A stretch of 64,000 nucleotides of DNA from Niebla homalea (lineage: Eukaryota > Ascomycota > Lecanoromycetes > Lecanorales > Ramalinaceae), in contig JAHGAU010000013.1 in NCBI GenBank assembly GCA_019925105.1, positions 62,001 to 126,000 of the forward strand. The letters run 5' to 3'. The notes below the pieces were generated by a model. The model worked only from the letters and a program-made list of their open reading frames with translations, did not search any database and had not been told where the DNA came from. Positions within the stretch are counted from its first letter, which is position 1, and each line of letters begins with the position of its first letter. The position numbers were made by a program, and so were the translations under genes. Positions 14,691 through 26,099 of the stretch are shown piece after piece.

Positions 14691-14910
14691 GTAATTACCC
14701 CGTCTTCTTACTGTGGCCCCGGCCCCCCAAATTTCTCCCTGGAAGGAGGAGGATAATATATAACAGCCGCCCCCCCTTTATGGCTTAAACTTTTAGATTA
14801 CTTTATACCAAAAATTACCATCTATACTCTTATATTCTCCCCTTCCTTTATCCCTTTACCGTTTACTATTATTCCCCCCTTTTTCTACCCACTTTATTCC
14901 TTTTTTACCC

Positions 14911-14945
<35 letters not shown>

Positions 14946-15240
14946 TTCCTTTATCCCCTTTAACGTTTACGGTTTTATTATCCAATCCTTTATTATAAGT
15001 TACTCGCTTTAACTTTTTTTTACTTACTCGATTTTACGCTTAATATACTTTTATAATAACTATATAAACGGTACCGTTTCTTCGCCGCTTATATTATACT
15101 CCTGCTTTATTAAGGCTTAACCGCCCGATTTCGTGGTGAAAAAATAATTACGCTATTCCTACTTATAAAAAGGGCCAACGCCCGCGGTTTAATCGGCCCC
15201 GAAAAAGCCGAGTAACCCGTTAGGGACGTCAAGACCTATA
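14690..15240. promoter_or_regulatory. Less mutated, pyrimidine-rich stretch, possible 5' region
   Basis: CpA and TpG reappear here (for instance TGTGGCCCCGGCCCCCC near 14711), so RIP was weak. A CT-rich run at about 14825-14935 resembles the CT tracts found upstream of filamentous-fungal transcription starts, and is followed by (TTA)n at 14921-14945. No gene with an intact start follows. It may be the 5' end of the degraded element or gene that continues to the right. The role is inferred from base composition only. Confidence 0.3.
14921..14945. repeat. (TTA)n microsatellite
   Basis: About eight ATT/TTA units directly after a T-run in the pyrimidine-rich stretch. Confidence 0.8.
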
Positions 15241-15284
15241 ATAATAAAACGGCGGAAATAAAGAAGGAGGGAGATAGAGGAGCT

Positions 15285-15345
15285 AGGGGTAAGGGTGGGG
15301 GTGGGGTTAGGGTTGGGGGTGGGGGTAAGGTTAGGGGTGGGAGGG
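15285..15345 (+). repeat. G-rich block with telomere-like TTAGGG units and G-quadruplex potential
   Basis: A run of GGGG/GGGGG blocks separated by T, TT, TTA or TAA, including GGGTTAGGG-like units. At least six G-runs of three or more fall within 61 bases on one strand. Read as protein it would be Gly/Arg/Val-rich on the plus strand or Pro-rich on the minus strand. The open minus frame across it (15236-15472) is a low-complexity by-product of few stops in C-rich sequence, so I do not call it a gene. Confidence 0.6.
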
Positions 15346-15479
15346 CGTTTTTAGAAAGGGAGGTAAATATTAATAAAAACGGTAACGGTTTAGACGTACG
15401 GGGCAAATTGGCCGTAATTAAGGAAATAACGTTAATAGGATTAATATTTAAGGTATTATTCGAAGATATCAAACTAAAA

Positions 15480-18400
15480 GAAGAGGAAAAAAGGGATATT
15501 AATATATAAAAGAGACGGAGAGGAGGTACGGATAATAGATAGGCTAAATAAAAGAAACGTATTTCTAGAATTCCTTTTATTAATATTATAAACGCTTATT
15601 AAGACGTTAAGGATTATAGCTATAATCGATTAAAAAGTTAATAATATTATATAAGGTTATTAACGTATTAATTAATAAAGTAATTTATAAATATTTATTT
15701 AATAATATTAATTATTATTAACTTATAAAAGAAATTAATAAATAAGATAGATAACGGTAAAAATAAATATAAAAAGCAGAATAAAAGTATGGCGGATAAT
15801 ATTAATAATATAAGGAGAAAACGAATTAAGTTAATATTAATATAAAAAAAAAAAAAAAGTAGTAATAAATAATAATAAAATTAATGGTAAGGAAAGGTAA
15901 TAAAAAATATTACTTTAAGAAACTTAATTAACGTATTAAAAGGGGTTAATATACGAGAGAAAAATAATAAAAAATAATAACCTAGAAAGTAAAATTAATC
16001 GGTAATATAAGATTATAAGAAAAAGTAATAATAAATATTAACTTAAAAAACTTAATTAAACGCTTTAAAAATATTAAACGGTTTATATTATTCGTAATAA
16101 ATCCTAATTAAGACTTAAGTAGGAAATCGAATAATTATTAAGTTACGGATATAAATAATAAGGTACTAGATGCTACGTTAATAACTATTATAAAAACCGG
16201 CCGTTTTATTATTATTTTATTTAAAGTTAAAATCTATTAAAAAAAAAAAGGTTTATTTATAAAGAATTATAATTATAATAAGTTAACCGCGTATATTTTA
16301 ATCCCGCTTAAATATAATTTAAAGTATCTTTTCTTTATATTAAAAAACGTAATTATAAATATATATATTAAGAATATTATTTAATTTAATTTATTTTAAA
16401 TATTATATATCCGGGAAGAAAATTATTTTATATAATTTATATTTATAATACTTAACGCTTTTATCCTTAATCTATTTTATTAAGAATTAAAATTAAGTTA
16501 TTTTATTATTAAATTAATAAAGAATTAATAAATAAAGTTATATTTAATTTAAATATTAAATTTTTCTTAAATTTACCTTATATAATATAAATATCTTAGA
16601 TACGTATAAAGTTATATAATAATAAAAGAATACGTTTTTCTTATAAAGATATAATAATAAATATTAAGTATATATAGTATAATATAAACTTTATAATTAC
16701 CGAGAAAGTAAATATCTTATTTAAGTACGTTCTTAATAATACCGTTCGAAATATTAAAGTTAATATTAAATAATAAACTATATAATAAATATACGATTAA
16801 TACTTTAAGTAATAATAATAAGACTTATATTAAAAGGGAAAACGTAGCGTTTATTATTATAAGGTCTGAATAAAGAAATATTAAATATAAATTAATATTA
16901 ATTTATAATCTTAATTATATAAAAAATATTAGAATATTATTATCTTTATATATTATCCTTATTTACTTTATACGTTTATATTATTTTCTTAATTATAAAA
17001 TATTTATTATTAAATATATTTTTATTTATTCTGGATTAACAATAAGGTTAAAGAGTTAATATTAATTATTTATTTAATCTTAAATCCCTTAACTTAAATT
17101 ATTAAATAAGTAATTAAGAAACTTTCTTAATAATTATTAAGTAACTTTATAATTAATTTTATTGGAAAAATTAACGGTAATAACTATTATTCTTGGGTAT
17201 TAATTATCCAATTATTTAATTATTAACTAAGTAAAATTATTATAACTTATTAACTGTTTAAACCGATTTCTCTTTTTCTTAACCGTTTTATATAATTAAT
17301 ATAATTTTTATTTTAATAAATTATCCAGAACTATATCCGAAACCTTTAAATTTAATTTCCTTTCTTAATATAACCCCTTAATTATAGGTTATATAGTAAT
17401 TATTATTTAGCTTATATTATCCTATTTAAATTAAAGGTTAAATAAAACTTTAAATTAAGAAATATATTTATAAATTTCCTATTTTATATTTTAGTTTAAT
17501 ACTTTTATAAATATAAAATTATTTACCTTAAATCCGGAAAAGACTTTATCTTTTTCTTTACCTTATAAATTTAATTTATTCTTAACTTAGCCCTTTATAT
17601 TATTTAATTATAATAATCGCTTGTTATTTAAAGTTATTAATAATAAGTATATTATAATGTTAATTTCCGAGCGGAAAAGAAAGATATTATTTTACGTTAA
17701 AAATTTTAATACGATTTAAAAAAAATAACTTCATATTAATATTAACTCCCGGTTTATGATTAACTATTATATAGTATAGATCATCCTTATAAATACTTTT
17801 ATATATTTATATTTACGTTAATAAAATTACCTTAATTACCGGCTTTAAGTCCCGGAATTTCCGGCGCGATTTATTATTAATTATTTTAATATATAGGTTA
17901 CCCTTTAATAACGATTAAGATTAACCTTTATCCTAAGGAAAAATAACTATATATAAGAAATCTATTATATTGAAAAAAGTATATATTAATCTTATTAAGC
18001 TTACGGCTAGCTATTACTAAAATAAGAAAAGTAAGATTTTTTTACTTTTTATATAATCCGATTATTAAGTTATTTTACTTAACGTCCTAGCTTTAAATAC
18101 GAAAAATAGGTTATTTAAAGTTACTTTTTTATAATTTACCTTTTTATAAGTTATATTTTAATAAAAAGAAACGTTAATTATTATGTTAAATTTCATTAAT
18201 TTAACGGAGCTTTTATTAAAAAATCTATTATTTTAATTAACGGAAAGCTTTCTTAAGGTCCCGGGGAAAGCTTTTAAATTCTATACGTATAATAAGAGTA
18301 AAATTATTACTTAAAATACTATTTAAAATAATTAATAAAAGATAATTCTCCGTATGCTATAAGGATTTTAATCCACCGTTTTTTATTTTTATTTATCCTT

Positions 18401-18550
18401 ATACGCTTTTCTTAAATAATTAAGCCGTAAGTTAACGTTATTAACGTATTAATAAAATTATAATTGATTTTATAAAATCCTATTAGTCTTAAACGGGTAA
18501 CGCCGTTTTTTCAATTTTATATAAGACTTCTTAATAACTTTAAAAGCAGC
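15480..18550. other. RIP-degraded DNA, nothing assignable
   Basis: Three kilobases of TA-rich sequence with A-runs (for example 15844-15858) and no frame I can assign. A minus-strand frame at 18240-18480 is weakly protein-like and could extend the neighbouring minus-strand frame. Confidence 0.45.
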
Positions 18551-18559
18551 CTTTTTTAA

Positions 18560-19450
18560 TTGTTACTTCAATTAAGTTATAGGTAAAGGGTTTAACCGAG
18601 TTCCGATTAGAATTTTATAATTAAGGTTATTAATTAATATTTTAAACTTTAATTAAATAAGCTTATTTAAGGACAGTATTATAAAGCTCTATATAAATAA
18701 CTTTAAACCTGGACTTTATAAATTTAATACTTTTATATTCATTATAGTTATATAGCGCTCTTAATACTTTTTTATTAAATCTTTATTATTCTTAATAAAA
18801 ATAGTTCTTTATTAAAAAGAATCTGGGTTGCCGGTTATATTTTAATTATGAAGTTAAGTTATATAATACTTAAAGACTTAATTCGGATAAGTAAATAATA
18901 TAAGATAAATAATATATAACTTTAATACGCCTGTATTACCATAATATATTAAAGTAATTATATAAGTATTATTATTATACGCCGTCTTTATATTAACGTA
19001 TAATTAAAGTTTATATATCCCTTAAACACTTAATACCCCGTTATAAAGTACTTATAGTTTATATATAAATGCGCTCCTATCCGGGCCTTTTCCTTCCGTA
19101 AAGAAGTTAAATAATAACGGTATATTTTTCTTAATAGAAAGCTCGATATACTTATTTAATTATTCCCGGACCTCTTTATTTAATTTTATTAAGCGGGCTC
19201 CGTTATAAAAGTCTAATTTAACTTTAATAATAAAACCGTTAATAAGGTTTTTAAGGTTCTTAAAATAAAGGTTTTCCTGGAAAAGGATATTAATGGTATC
19301 GGTTATAATTAAGAACGCCTTATTTATTACGGTATTTTCAGTTAATATATCTTTATTAATTTATTAAAAGGTCTTAAATATAACCTTAAAAAACTATAAA
19401 GGGGAAAAAGACGGTCTTAATTATATAAGTCTTTTATTAATCTCTGGTTA
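18560..19450 (-). pseudogene. Degraded minus-strand reading frame, unrecognised, about 300 codons
   Basis: On the minus strand one frame reads continuously apart from TAA/TAG codons in positions suited to Gln or Trp. Readable pieces are GARLIKLNKEVRE (about 19140-19200), FFTEGKGPDRSAF (about 19066-19110) and NITGNPDSF (about 18815-18845). The text is not low-complexity and looks like a real protein with mixed polar composition, but I cannot name its family. A frame change near 19400 links it to a further upstream piece reaching about 19570. It is divergently arranged with the kinase pseudogene at 20381. Confidence 0.45.
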
Positions 19451-19570
19451 ATTACTTGATCTTTACGTATAATTACTCTTATATATATTATAATTATTAA
19501 GATATTATTTAAAAACGGGGTTATAAACGGAGGATTTTTTAATTAATAAAGATATACCCGATTTTTTTCC

Positions 19571-20380
19571 GGTTTTAACTTATTTCTTAAAGCTTAATTA
19601 ACTTAAGTCTATTATTAAATTAAAAGTAATAGATTTTTTAAAATTTAAATACTAAATAACTATTAAAAAGGTTACTTAAAAATAAATTATATTAAGCTTA
19701 CGTTTCAGATATTATTAAGACTTGGTCCGTTATATCTTATAAAGCATTTAAACTTTATAAGGTTAATATTTTCCTTATTAGTTTAATAAAACGGTATAAA
19801 AATAATAAATTAAATAATTTTTTAATTAAACTCTTAAATAATACGAACGGTAAGCCTTTACCATAAGAGGTTATCCCAAAAGGAGCTAAGTATCCAATAC
19901 CGTCAGTATTCTTTAAGCTTTCATTATTTAATAAAGGGCTACGGTAAAAATTTAATCTTAAAGTTAACTTTATTTAGTTATCGCTTTTAATTAAAAGGTA
20001 CTTTAATTTTCATCAAAAACATTAAACCTTAATATTTAAAAACGATATTAATTAAATAAATAATCGGGAATAACCAAATAAAAAAATAATAAATAACGCG
20101 CGTTTATAAAGAACATTAATATTTAAGAGTTATTCAGATTAAGGGCTTAATAATTAATAAATAAAATAACTGTTACTTAAAGAATATAATTATATAAATA
20201 AAATAATATCCAATAAAAATAATATAAGCATTTTCTAATATATATTAAAATTACCGTTTTAATATATTTATAACTTAACTTATTAAATACTATAAATAAA
20301 GAATTTAATAAGTAAATTAATTTCTTATTTTACGCTTAAAGAATTATCCTTTATATTTTAATAGTTTTTATTAGGATTTA
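19571..20380. other. Intergenic DNA between divergent degraded frames
   Basis: Slightly less mutated at 19855-20015 (for example GGTTATCCCAAAAGGAGC). It could hold the start of the minus-strand frame and the upstream region of the kinase pseudogene. No specific promoter element is visible. Confidence 0.4.
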
Positions 20381-21345
20381 CGTATAGCCGGTAAATATTA
20401 ACTTTAAAGGAAAATCGGTAAAAAAGGCTTCGGTAATATATATATAAATAATTCTAAAGTAATTAATATAACTTTATAATACTTATTATTCTTTAAGAAT
20501 TAAAATCGATATTAATAAAGAAATTATTATTAAACTTAAATATATTTTTATTAAACTCTCCGTTTTTAACCTTAAAGTTAATATTTACTAAACGTTTTCT
20601 AATAATATTAATATTCCGTATATTTATAATCTTTTATTTAAATATAAATATAATATTATAATATTTAATTTTTTAAAACTTAACTTAAAGGACTTATTTA
20701 ATTTTTACCGGCGTTACTTCTTCTTTAAGACGGTATTAATACTTATTAATTAACTTTTATATTATCTTAAGTATATTTATTTTAAGAATATTATTTATTA
20801 TAACGTTAAACCGGAAAATTTCTTAATAAATACGGATAAATATAGGAACTACGTATCTATTACCGATTTAAGCCTTATTACAGAACGTCGCGAAATATAT
20901 ATAAAGATTAACTTTATTAATACTATGAAACGTTTTTTAATTAATATAATATATTTTATTAATATTAATAGATATTTAAATATTTATAAATATATATTCT
21001 TAAAACTTTCTGTTTAAATATTAAAAATTATTTTAATATAAGATCGCCGCGACGATTTAAAGTCTTTCGGGTATATACTTTTTTACTTCCTTTAAGGCTT
21101 TCTTTTATAATAAAGCCTTAAGGTTAATAATCAGACTTAAAAAAATAAATTAATCTTGGAAATAAAGAAAACGATTAATATAAAAAAGCTTTATAAAAAC
21201 CTCCTTAAAAAATTTAAAACCTATTTTAATTATATCCGTTCTTTTACCTTTAATAAGACGCCGGTATATATATATTTATATAAAATCTTTTATAATCTTT
21301 TTATATAAAAAGTTTTAATTATAATTATATATTTAATTAAATAAT
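20381..21345 (+). pseudogene. Casein kinase 1-like protein kinase, RIP-inactivated
   Basis: The subdomains of a CK1-family Ser/Thr kinase appear in order. RIAGKY and RKIGKKGFGNIYI (20381-20446) form the start and the glycine-rich loop. KEIIIKLKY (about 20517-20545) is the VAIK lysine segment. LKDLFNFYRRYF (about 20688-20730) matches the CK1 'LEDLFNFC.R.FS' block. NVKPENFL (20802-20825) is the catalytic loop. ITDLSL (about 20860-20878) is the DFG-like segment, with Gly now Ser. RRDDLKSFGYILFYF (21045-21090) matches the CK1 signature RRDDLESLGY. FKTYFNYIRS (about 21211-21240) is the C-terminal lobe. Length, about 310 codons, fits one kinase domain. The frame changes between the glycine loop and the lysine segment (20447-20500), fitting a short intron or an indel, and again near 21300. 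The HRD arginine is lost. Many in-frame stops make it dead. The identification is firm; whether it was a host gene copy or transposon cargo is open. Confidence 0.82.
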
Positions 21346-22950
21346 CTTAAAATATTTAATATTTATAAAATAAAAAAAAAGTCCTATAAAAACGCAGGGC
21401 TTTATTAAGTAAAGTTTATTAATATATATTTAAATTAAAGAAAATAAATAAATTTAACGATTAAATAAAGGATAACTTAATATTAAGATAAATCGCTATA
21501 TTAATTTTACGGCTAATTTATTATATAAAGGAAATACGTACTTTTTTTTTTATAAAATAAGTATTTACTTATAGAGCTTTAATATATTAATTATTTAATA
21601 TAAAAGCCGAGTAATTAATTTAAGGATCCGGAAACGTACTTCAATATATTGAATATATTATTATTATTTAGAGAGCAATAAACCCCTTAAAAGGTTTAAA
21701 CGTATAACTTATTAATTATTTTAAATAAAAAATAGGAAGCTTCTATACTTATTAAGTAGCAATTCTTAATATATAATAAATCATATAATTTATATATTTA
21801 AGCTTTCGATTTTTAATTGAAAAATTAATATATATTCCGATCTTTTAAAAATAATATAAAGTAATTATTTTAATCCTTAATATAAAATATAAAGATATAA
21901 TAACGTTAAAAAAGTATTATAATTATAAGTTTAAAGGACTTACGGCATTTTAATTTAATTATTATTTAATATACTTAACGTTTAATATAATAATTATTAT
22001 ATAACTTTAATTAATTATATATAATTAAACGGTAAAACTTAATTAACCTTTAATCTTAAATAATATATTCTTTTAATTTAATTAAACGTTCTTAAGTAAA
22101 GGTATATACTTTAAAATAAACTAATATAAATATATATACGTCCGTATTTACGTTAAAAACCCGTAATATATTAAGTTTAATTTATACTTTATCCTTTTTT
22201 TCTTAATTTACGGGTTTAATATACCGGATTAAAACGAGGTACGAACTTTACCCATATAACGTAAATAATCGAATCGGTAAATAAGTTAAGTAAATACGTA
22301 TCGATTAATCGTTAACTTTATTTATCGTAAATTACTAATTTTAAGCTATTTTACCCTTTTTTACTATTATAAATTTATTAAGTTTCTTTATTAAATCTTT
22401 ATTATTTTATACGGTAATTCCCTTAATTATTTAATACGTAAAGAAATACTTATAGAAAAGCAATAGTATTACTATCCTTAAATTTTACTTTTTATATAAT
22501 ATTATCCTTTAATAAGTATAAACTTAACTTATATATTTAAGATTCCCCGGGAATAAGTTATTATAAAACCCAGTAAATATAACTTAAAATAACTTTAATA
22601 TAATTAGAATTAAATTAAGTTTTTATACCGGTTATAATATATATTTTTTTATTTATAAATAACGGCCCTTTCTATAGGAAAGAAAAAGAATTAATAATTT
22701 ATTATTAAATTATAAGGAAGTTACCCTTACCGCCTTATTTTTACTTAATTTAAACCGCGTTAAAAAGATTATTAAAAAGGTTATTAAAATTTATTAAGAA
22801 TAAATTAAAAAGAACGTTTATATCTTTTCCTTTATATTTTAAAGTTTATCCTTAAAAGTACGTTTTTTTTAAAAGCTTTACTATAAGATATTATTAAAGT
22901 TTACGGATATAATCGAGATATAAACGGTAAAGAAAAAGGAGATTATTAAT
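21346..22950. other. RIP-degraded DNA after the kinase pseudogene
   Basis: TA-rich; I see no assignable frame or element boundary. A plus-strand frame may begin at about 22690 and lead into the frame at 22957. Confidence 0.4.
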
Positions 22951-22956
22951 ATTGCC

Positions 22957-23426
22957 GTAGCCTTTTTTAAGTTGAAATTTTAATATTTATAAAAATTAAT
23001 TACTTGGATAAAATACTTTAACTTTATCGGTTTTCCCGGCATTAGAAAAATAAGTATAATAAGAAGCCTTATTACCGAACTTTATAAGGACTTATATACG
23101 ATATAATTAAACTTTATAAATATAATAATAATTAATAAAAATTATTTAATATTAAGAATCCTTAAAGGCTTTATTATAATATTAAAGAATATAAACTTAT
23201 AAAACCGGGGCATTTATAATTCTACTAAACTTAAACGCGAAAAATCAGCTTTAATTAAGATATTATCCTTGGCCTTTTAATTAAATAACCTTAACGGCCT
23301 TAAGTTATTAAGATTATTATATATCCTTATAATAAATAATATAAAAAAGCTGGATAAAATAATTAAATATAAATTAATAAGCGCGGTAAAAATTAAGAAT
23401 ATATATATTCAACTTTATTCCGAGTA
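22957..23426 (+). pseudogene. Degraded plus-strand reading frame, unrecognised, about 155 codons
   Basis: One frame runs for 470 bases with only a few TAA stops. Readable pieces include IKYFNFIGFPGIRKISIIRS (about 23008-23070), FNYSTKLKRE-like text near 23218-23245, and KLKFQYLQKLITW if stops are read as Gln. I recognise no domain. It is on the same strand as the kinase pseudogene 1.6 kb upstream and could be part of the same former locus or element. Confidence 0.35.
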
Positions 23427-23639
23427 AACCTTTAATTTAAAGGTAAAAAAAATGCTATTAACTTTATAAAAGTAATAAAGGATTATAAATTAAACGTAAT
23501 AAAGATTTAATGTTATTTAATACGTTACGTATACGATAAGTTTATTACCGTAAAGGATATTAAGATTTTACTTAACGCTTAATCGATTAATAGATAAAAG
23601 AAAGCCGATAATACTTAATTATACTTAACTCTATATATA

Positions 23640-23829
23640 AGGTGTCTAGCAACCTTGAATTTAAGGCCTACGATTATCCTATTCTATTACTCTGGCTTTT
23701 AATGGTGAATCGACTTATAGTTCCTTATATAGAGGAGGTGTAATATGGATAATTAATGATGTTAATCTGTCATGAACGTCTGGCGTGTTTTTTCTAGGTT
23801 CGATTCGTAGTACCCGACGGAACCAATTA
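23640..23829. other. Weakly mutated flank left of the Tc1/mariner element
   Basis: CpA and TpG are frequent here, in sharp contrast to the sequence before 23640. It holds GGTTCGATTCG (about 23797-23807), which resembles a tRNA/SINE B-box, but no cloverleaf or A-box partner is evident. The stretch ends at the TA duplicated on insertion of the transposon. Confidence 0.5.
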
Positions 23830-23885
23830 GCATGTTTGAGAAGCTTGCAAATGCTTGGCAAAAAAAAAAAAACGCACCTCTCCCG
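23830..23885 (+). repeat. Left terminal inverted repeat
   Basis: Starts GCATGTTTGAGAAGC and ends CTCTCCCGG, with an A12 run in the middle. It pairs with 27297-27351 with few mismatches; the differences are mostly C/T or G/A and a shorter A-run. Confidence 0.9.
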
Positions 23886-24018
23886 GACTTTTATTAGCTA
23901 CCACTATACAAATATATTAAAGCCTTGCGTAACGTCCACTTCGAGTTAATATTACCTTTTAAAGCTCTCGAATCGTATAATTTTGAAATTCTTGGTATTT
24001 TCGATCAAAACGTTTACT

Positions 24019-25450
24019 ATGCCTGCTCGACGTTAAATACAATCCGGACGGTCTCGTCCCCCATCCCTTTTACCGCCGTCCCTTCGTGGTAGCCAGCCTG
24101 CCGGCGGTACTACTACCCCGAAACGTCCTTATCGCCGCCGTATTAACCCTAAGGGTAGCCCTGACGCTGGAGCGTTAACCCCCTAAGGGTCCTTATCTTA
24201 AAGTCCTCGATGGAGGATCCGTTTTAAAGATAAGATTAATAATTATACGGCATATAAGCGTAAATTAACGGTAGTACGTTATTAAAAAAGCAAGGATATA
24301 GGGTTTAAGATACCGGGAAGAGGGGGGATTTAGGTAATAAAACGTTCCTTCCAGCCTTTAAATTATTATTACCGTTCGTTTATCCGCAGAACCTAAAGGC
24401 CCGATTTAACTCATTAAAGGGCCGGTATAAATAAAGCTTTACGCCGGAATAAGCATTTATTTATAAGGTAACCTGCTCCGGACGGATTAAACGAAAAGGC
24501 AAACTATAATATATAATAAGAGAATAAAGAAGATCGGACCTATTTATAAACTATTAAGGCTAGTTATTTCTTCTATATATCGGTCGTCGTAAAAGTAAAG
24601 AAGGGAAGTACGTAATCCGTAGATTTAAAGAAGGACGTTAACTTAGCTGGTAATAAACCGTGGTATAGGCCGTCGTCTTTTAATATAAATATATTAAATA
24701 AAACCGTTTCCGATATTATCGTTATAAAGTATTTTTATCCGTAATTCCAGAATATCCATATTATTATTAAGAGTTATAAAGCCAGCGTAAGCAATAAAGG
24801 GGCTATAATAAAAGGCCTTATACGTAAGGAGTTCTCTAATAATATAGAGTTAATCCTAAGTAAGTTATAACGAAGTAGTCCCGGTTATAAGTTAATAATA
24901 TATATTAATATTAATGCCCTTCTAAAAACGAATAAATCTATTTAATTTATAGTCGTTTTATCAGTATTATTAAGGCTTTCTATTCTACCTTAAAGACGGA
25001 TAAGGACCGTTTAATAAAAAGAGTAAGTAGTTGTAACTTAAGATACCAATAAAGCTATTGGTAACTTCATTAAAAGGCTAAATAATCATTGGAAATATTA
25101 TAATAATACTTACTAAAACCACGGTAATAACTGTTATATTCTTACGAATAGCCCTTTTAAGGGTAAATACTTCCTTATTACCTAGATAATATTCAATTTA
25201 TAAATAGATAACGTCCGTAATAATAATATTAATAATATTATCGACTTAATATCACCTAATAATATTATAAAACTTATAATAGAACGTAACCCTATTAATA
25301 TTACTTTAAAGTACCTTTTAGTTAAGGAACGATAAAAAGCTAAGCAAAAAAGACGAAAAGTTAAAAGGCTTACTTAAAAAGAAAGGCATAAGTAAGCTCG
25401 TTTACGGCGAGAAGAATAATAAGATAAGCTTATAAATAATTATATAAAGG
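24019..25450 (+). pseudogene. Second frame of the Tc1/mariner element, unrecognised, about 475 codons
   Basis: It starts at an ATG (MPARR) and runs in one frame with TAA/TAG codons mostly where Gln or Trp would fit. The first 50 residues are Pro/Arg-rich and low-complexity (PKRPYRRRINPKGSPDAG). Mid-protein pieces are KDIGFKIPGRGG (about 24295-24330) and NKPWYRPSSFN (about 24653-24686). The C-terminus is strongly basic (KAKQKRRKVKRL, about 25335-25370). No DDE motif or known domain was recognised. It lies inside the inverted repeats and faces the transposase tail to tail. It could be an accessory protein, a captured host gene or part of an older insertion. Confidence 0.5.
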
Positions 25451-26090
25451 CCCAGTCAATATAAATAAATATAAGTAACATACAATATACTTAACGGTTA
25501 ATATAATAAACTTAACCGTCTATAATGTTTTTAAAGCCTATATTATTACCGCTTCTTTAACCTTAAAATCTATTTATTACTTAGTTTATTACTTAAAGGG
25601 CTTTTACTTGATCCCGATCTTTAAATAAGTTTTTAATAATTACTATCTAGATCTCTATAGCTAAGCTTGGAAGATCTAGCCCTTTAACTAAATAATCTAA
25701 AGAAAAGCTTATATGGGAGGCTTTTTAACAATGGAAAAGCAATAGTACCTAAAGGCCAAAGAGACGATAAGCTTACTTAAATATAAAACGGAAGTATAAT
25801 ATATATTTCTGGAACTTTAATAAACTTAAAGGTATATTTAATCGTTAATTAAATATCTATAAATTCGGCTTATAAGTAAATATACCGGATAAATTAATAA
25901 AACGCTTTCATAATAATATATTTAAATTCAAACCTTATTAAAGAAGCGTTTATAAGCCTTAAATATAGGTGGTTAACATAAGGTATCGTAAACGAGATCG
26001 AGAAACTCAAAATAAAACTATAGGTAAATTTTAAAACCGGAAGTATAAAGTATAAAGTATAGAGTAAAAAATAAGAATATATATTTATTA
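25451..26090. other. Spacer between convergent frames of the DNA transposon
   Basis: TA-rich, with no inverted repeat or internal element end that would show the left half to be a separate insertion. Nothing else assignable. Confidence 0.4.
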
Positions 26091-26099
26091 TAACGTACT

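Noticed and set aside
15285..15345. True interstitial telomere
   Set aside because: TTAGGG units are not in a regular tandem array; spacers vary between T, TT, TTA and TAA.
15236..15472. Open minus-strand frame of 78 codons
   Set aside because: It is low-complexity Pro/Leu-rich text produced by the G-rich block on the other strand, with no recognisable domain and no context for a gene.
23797..23825. A tRNA gene suggested by GGTTCGATTCG and a following ACCA
   Set aside because: No A-box, acceptor stem or anticodon arm could be folded around it.
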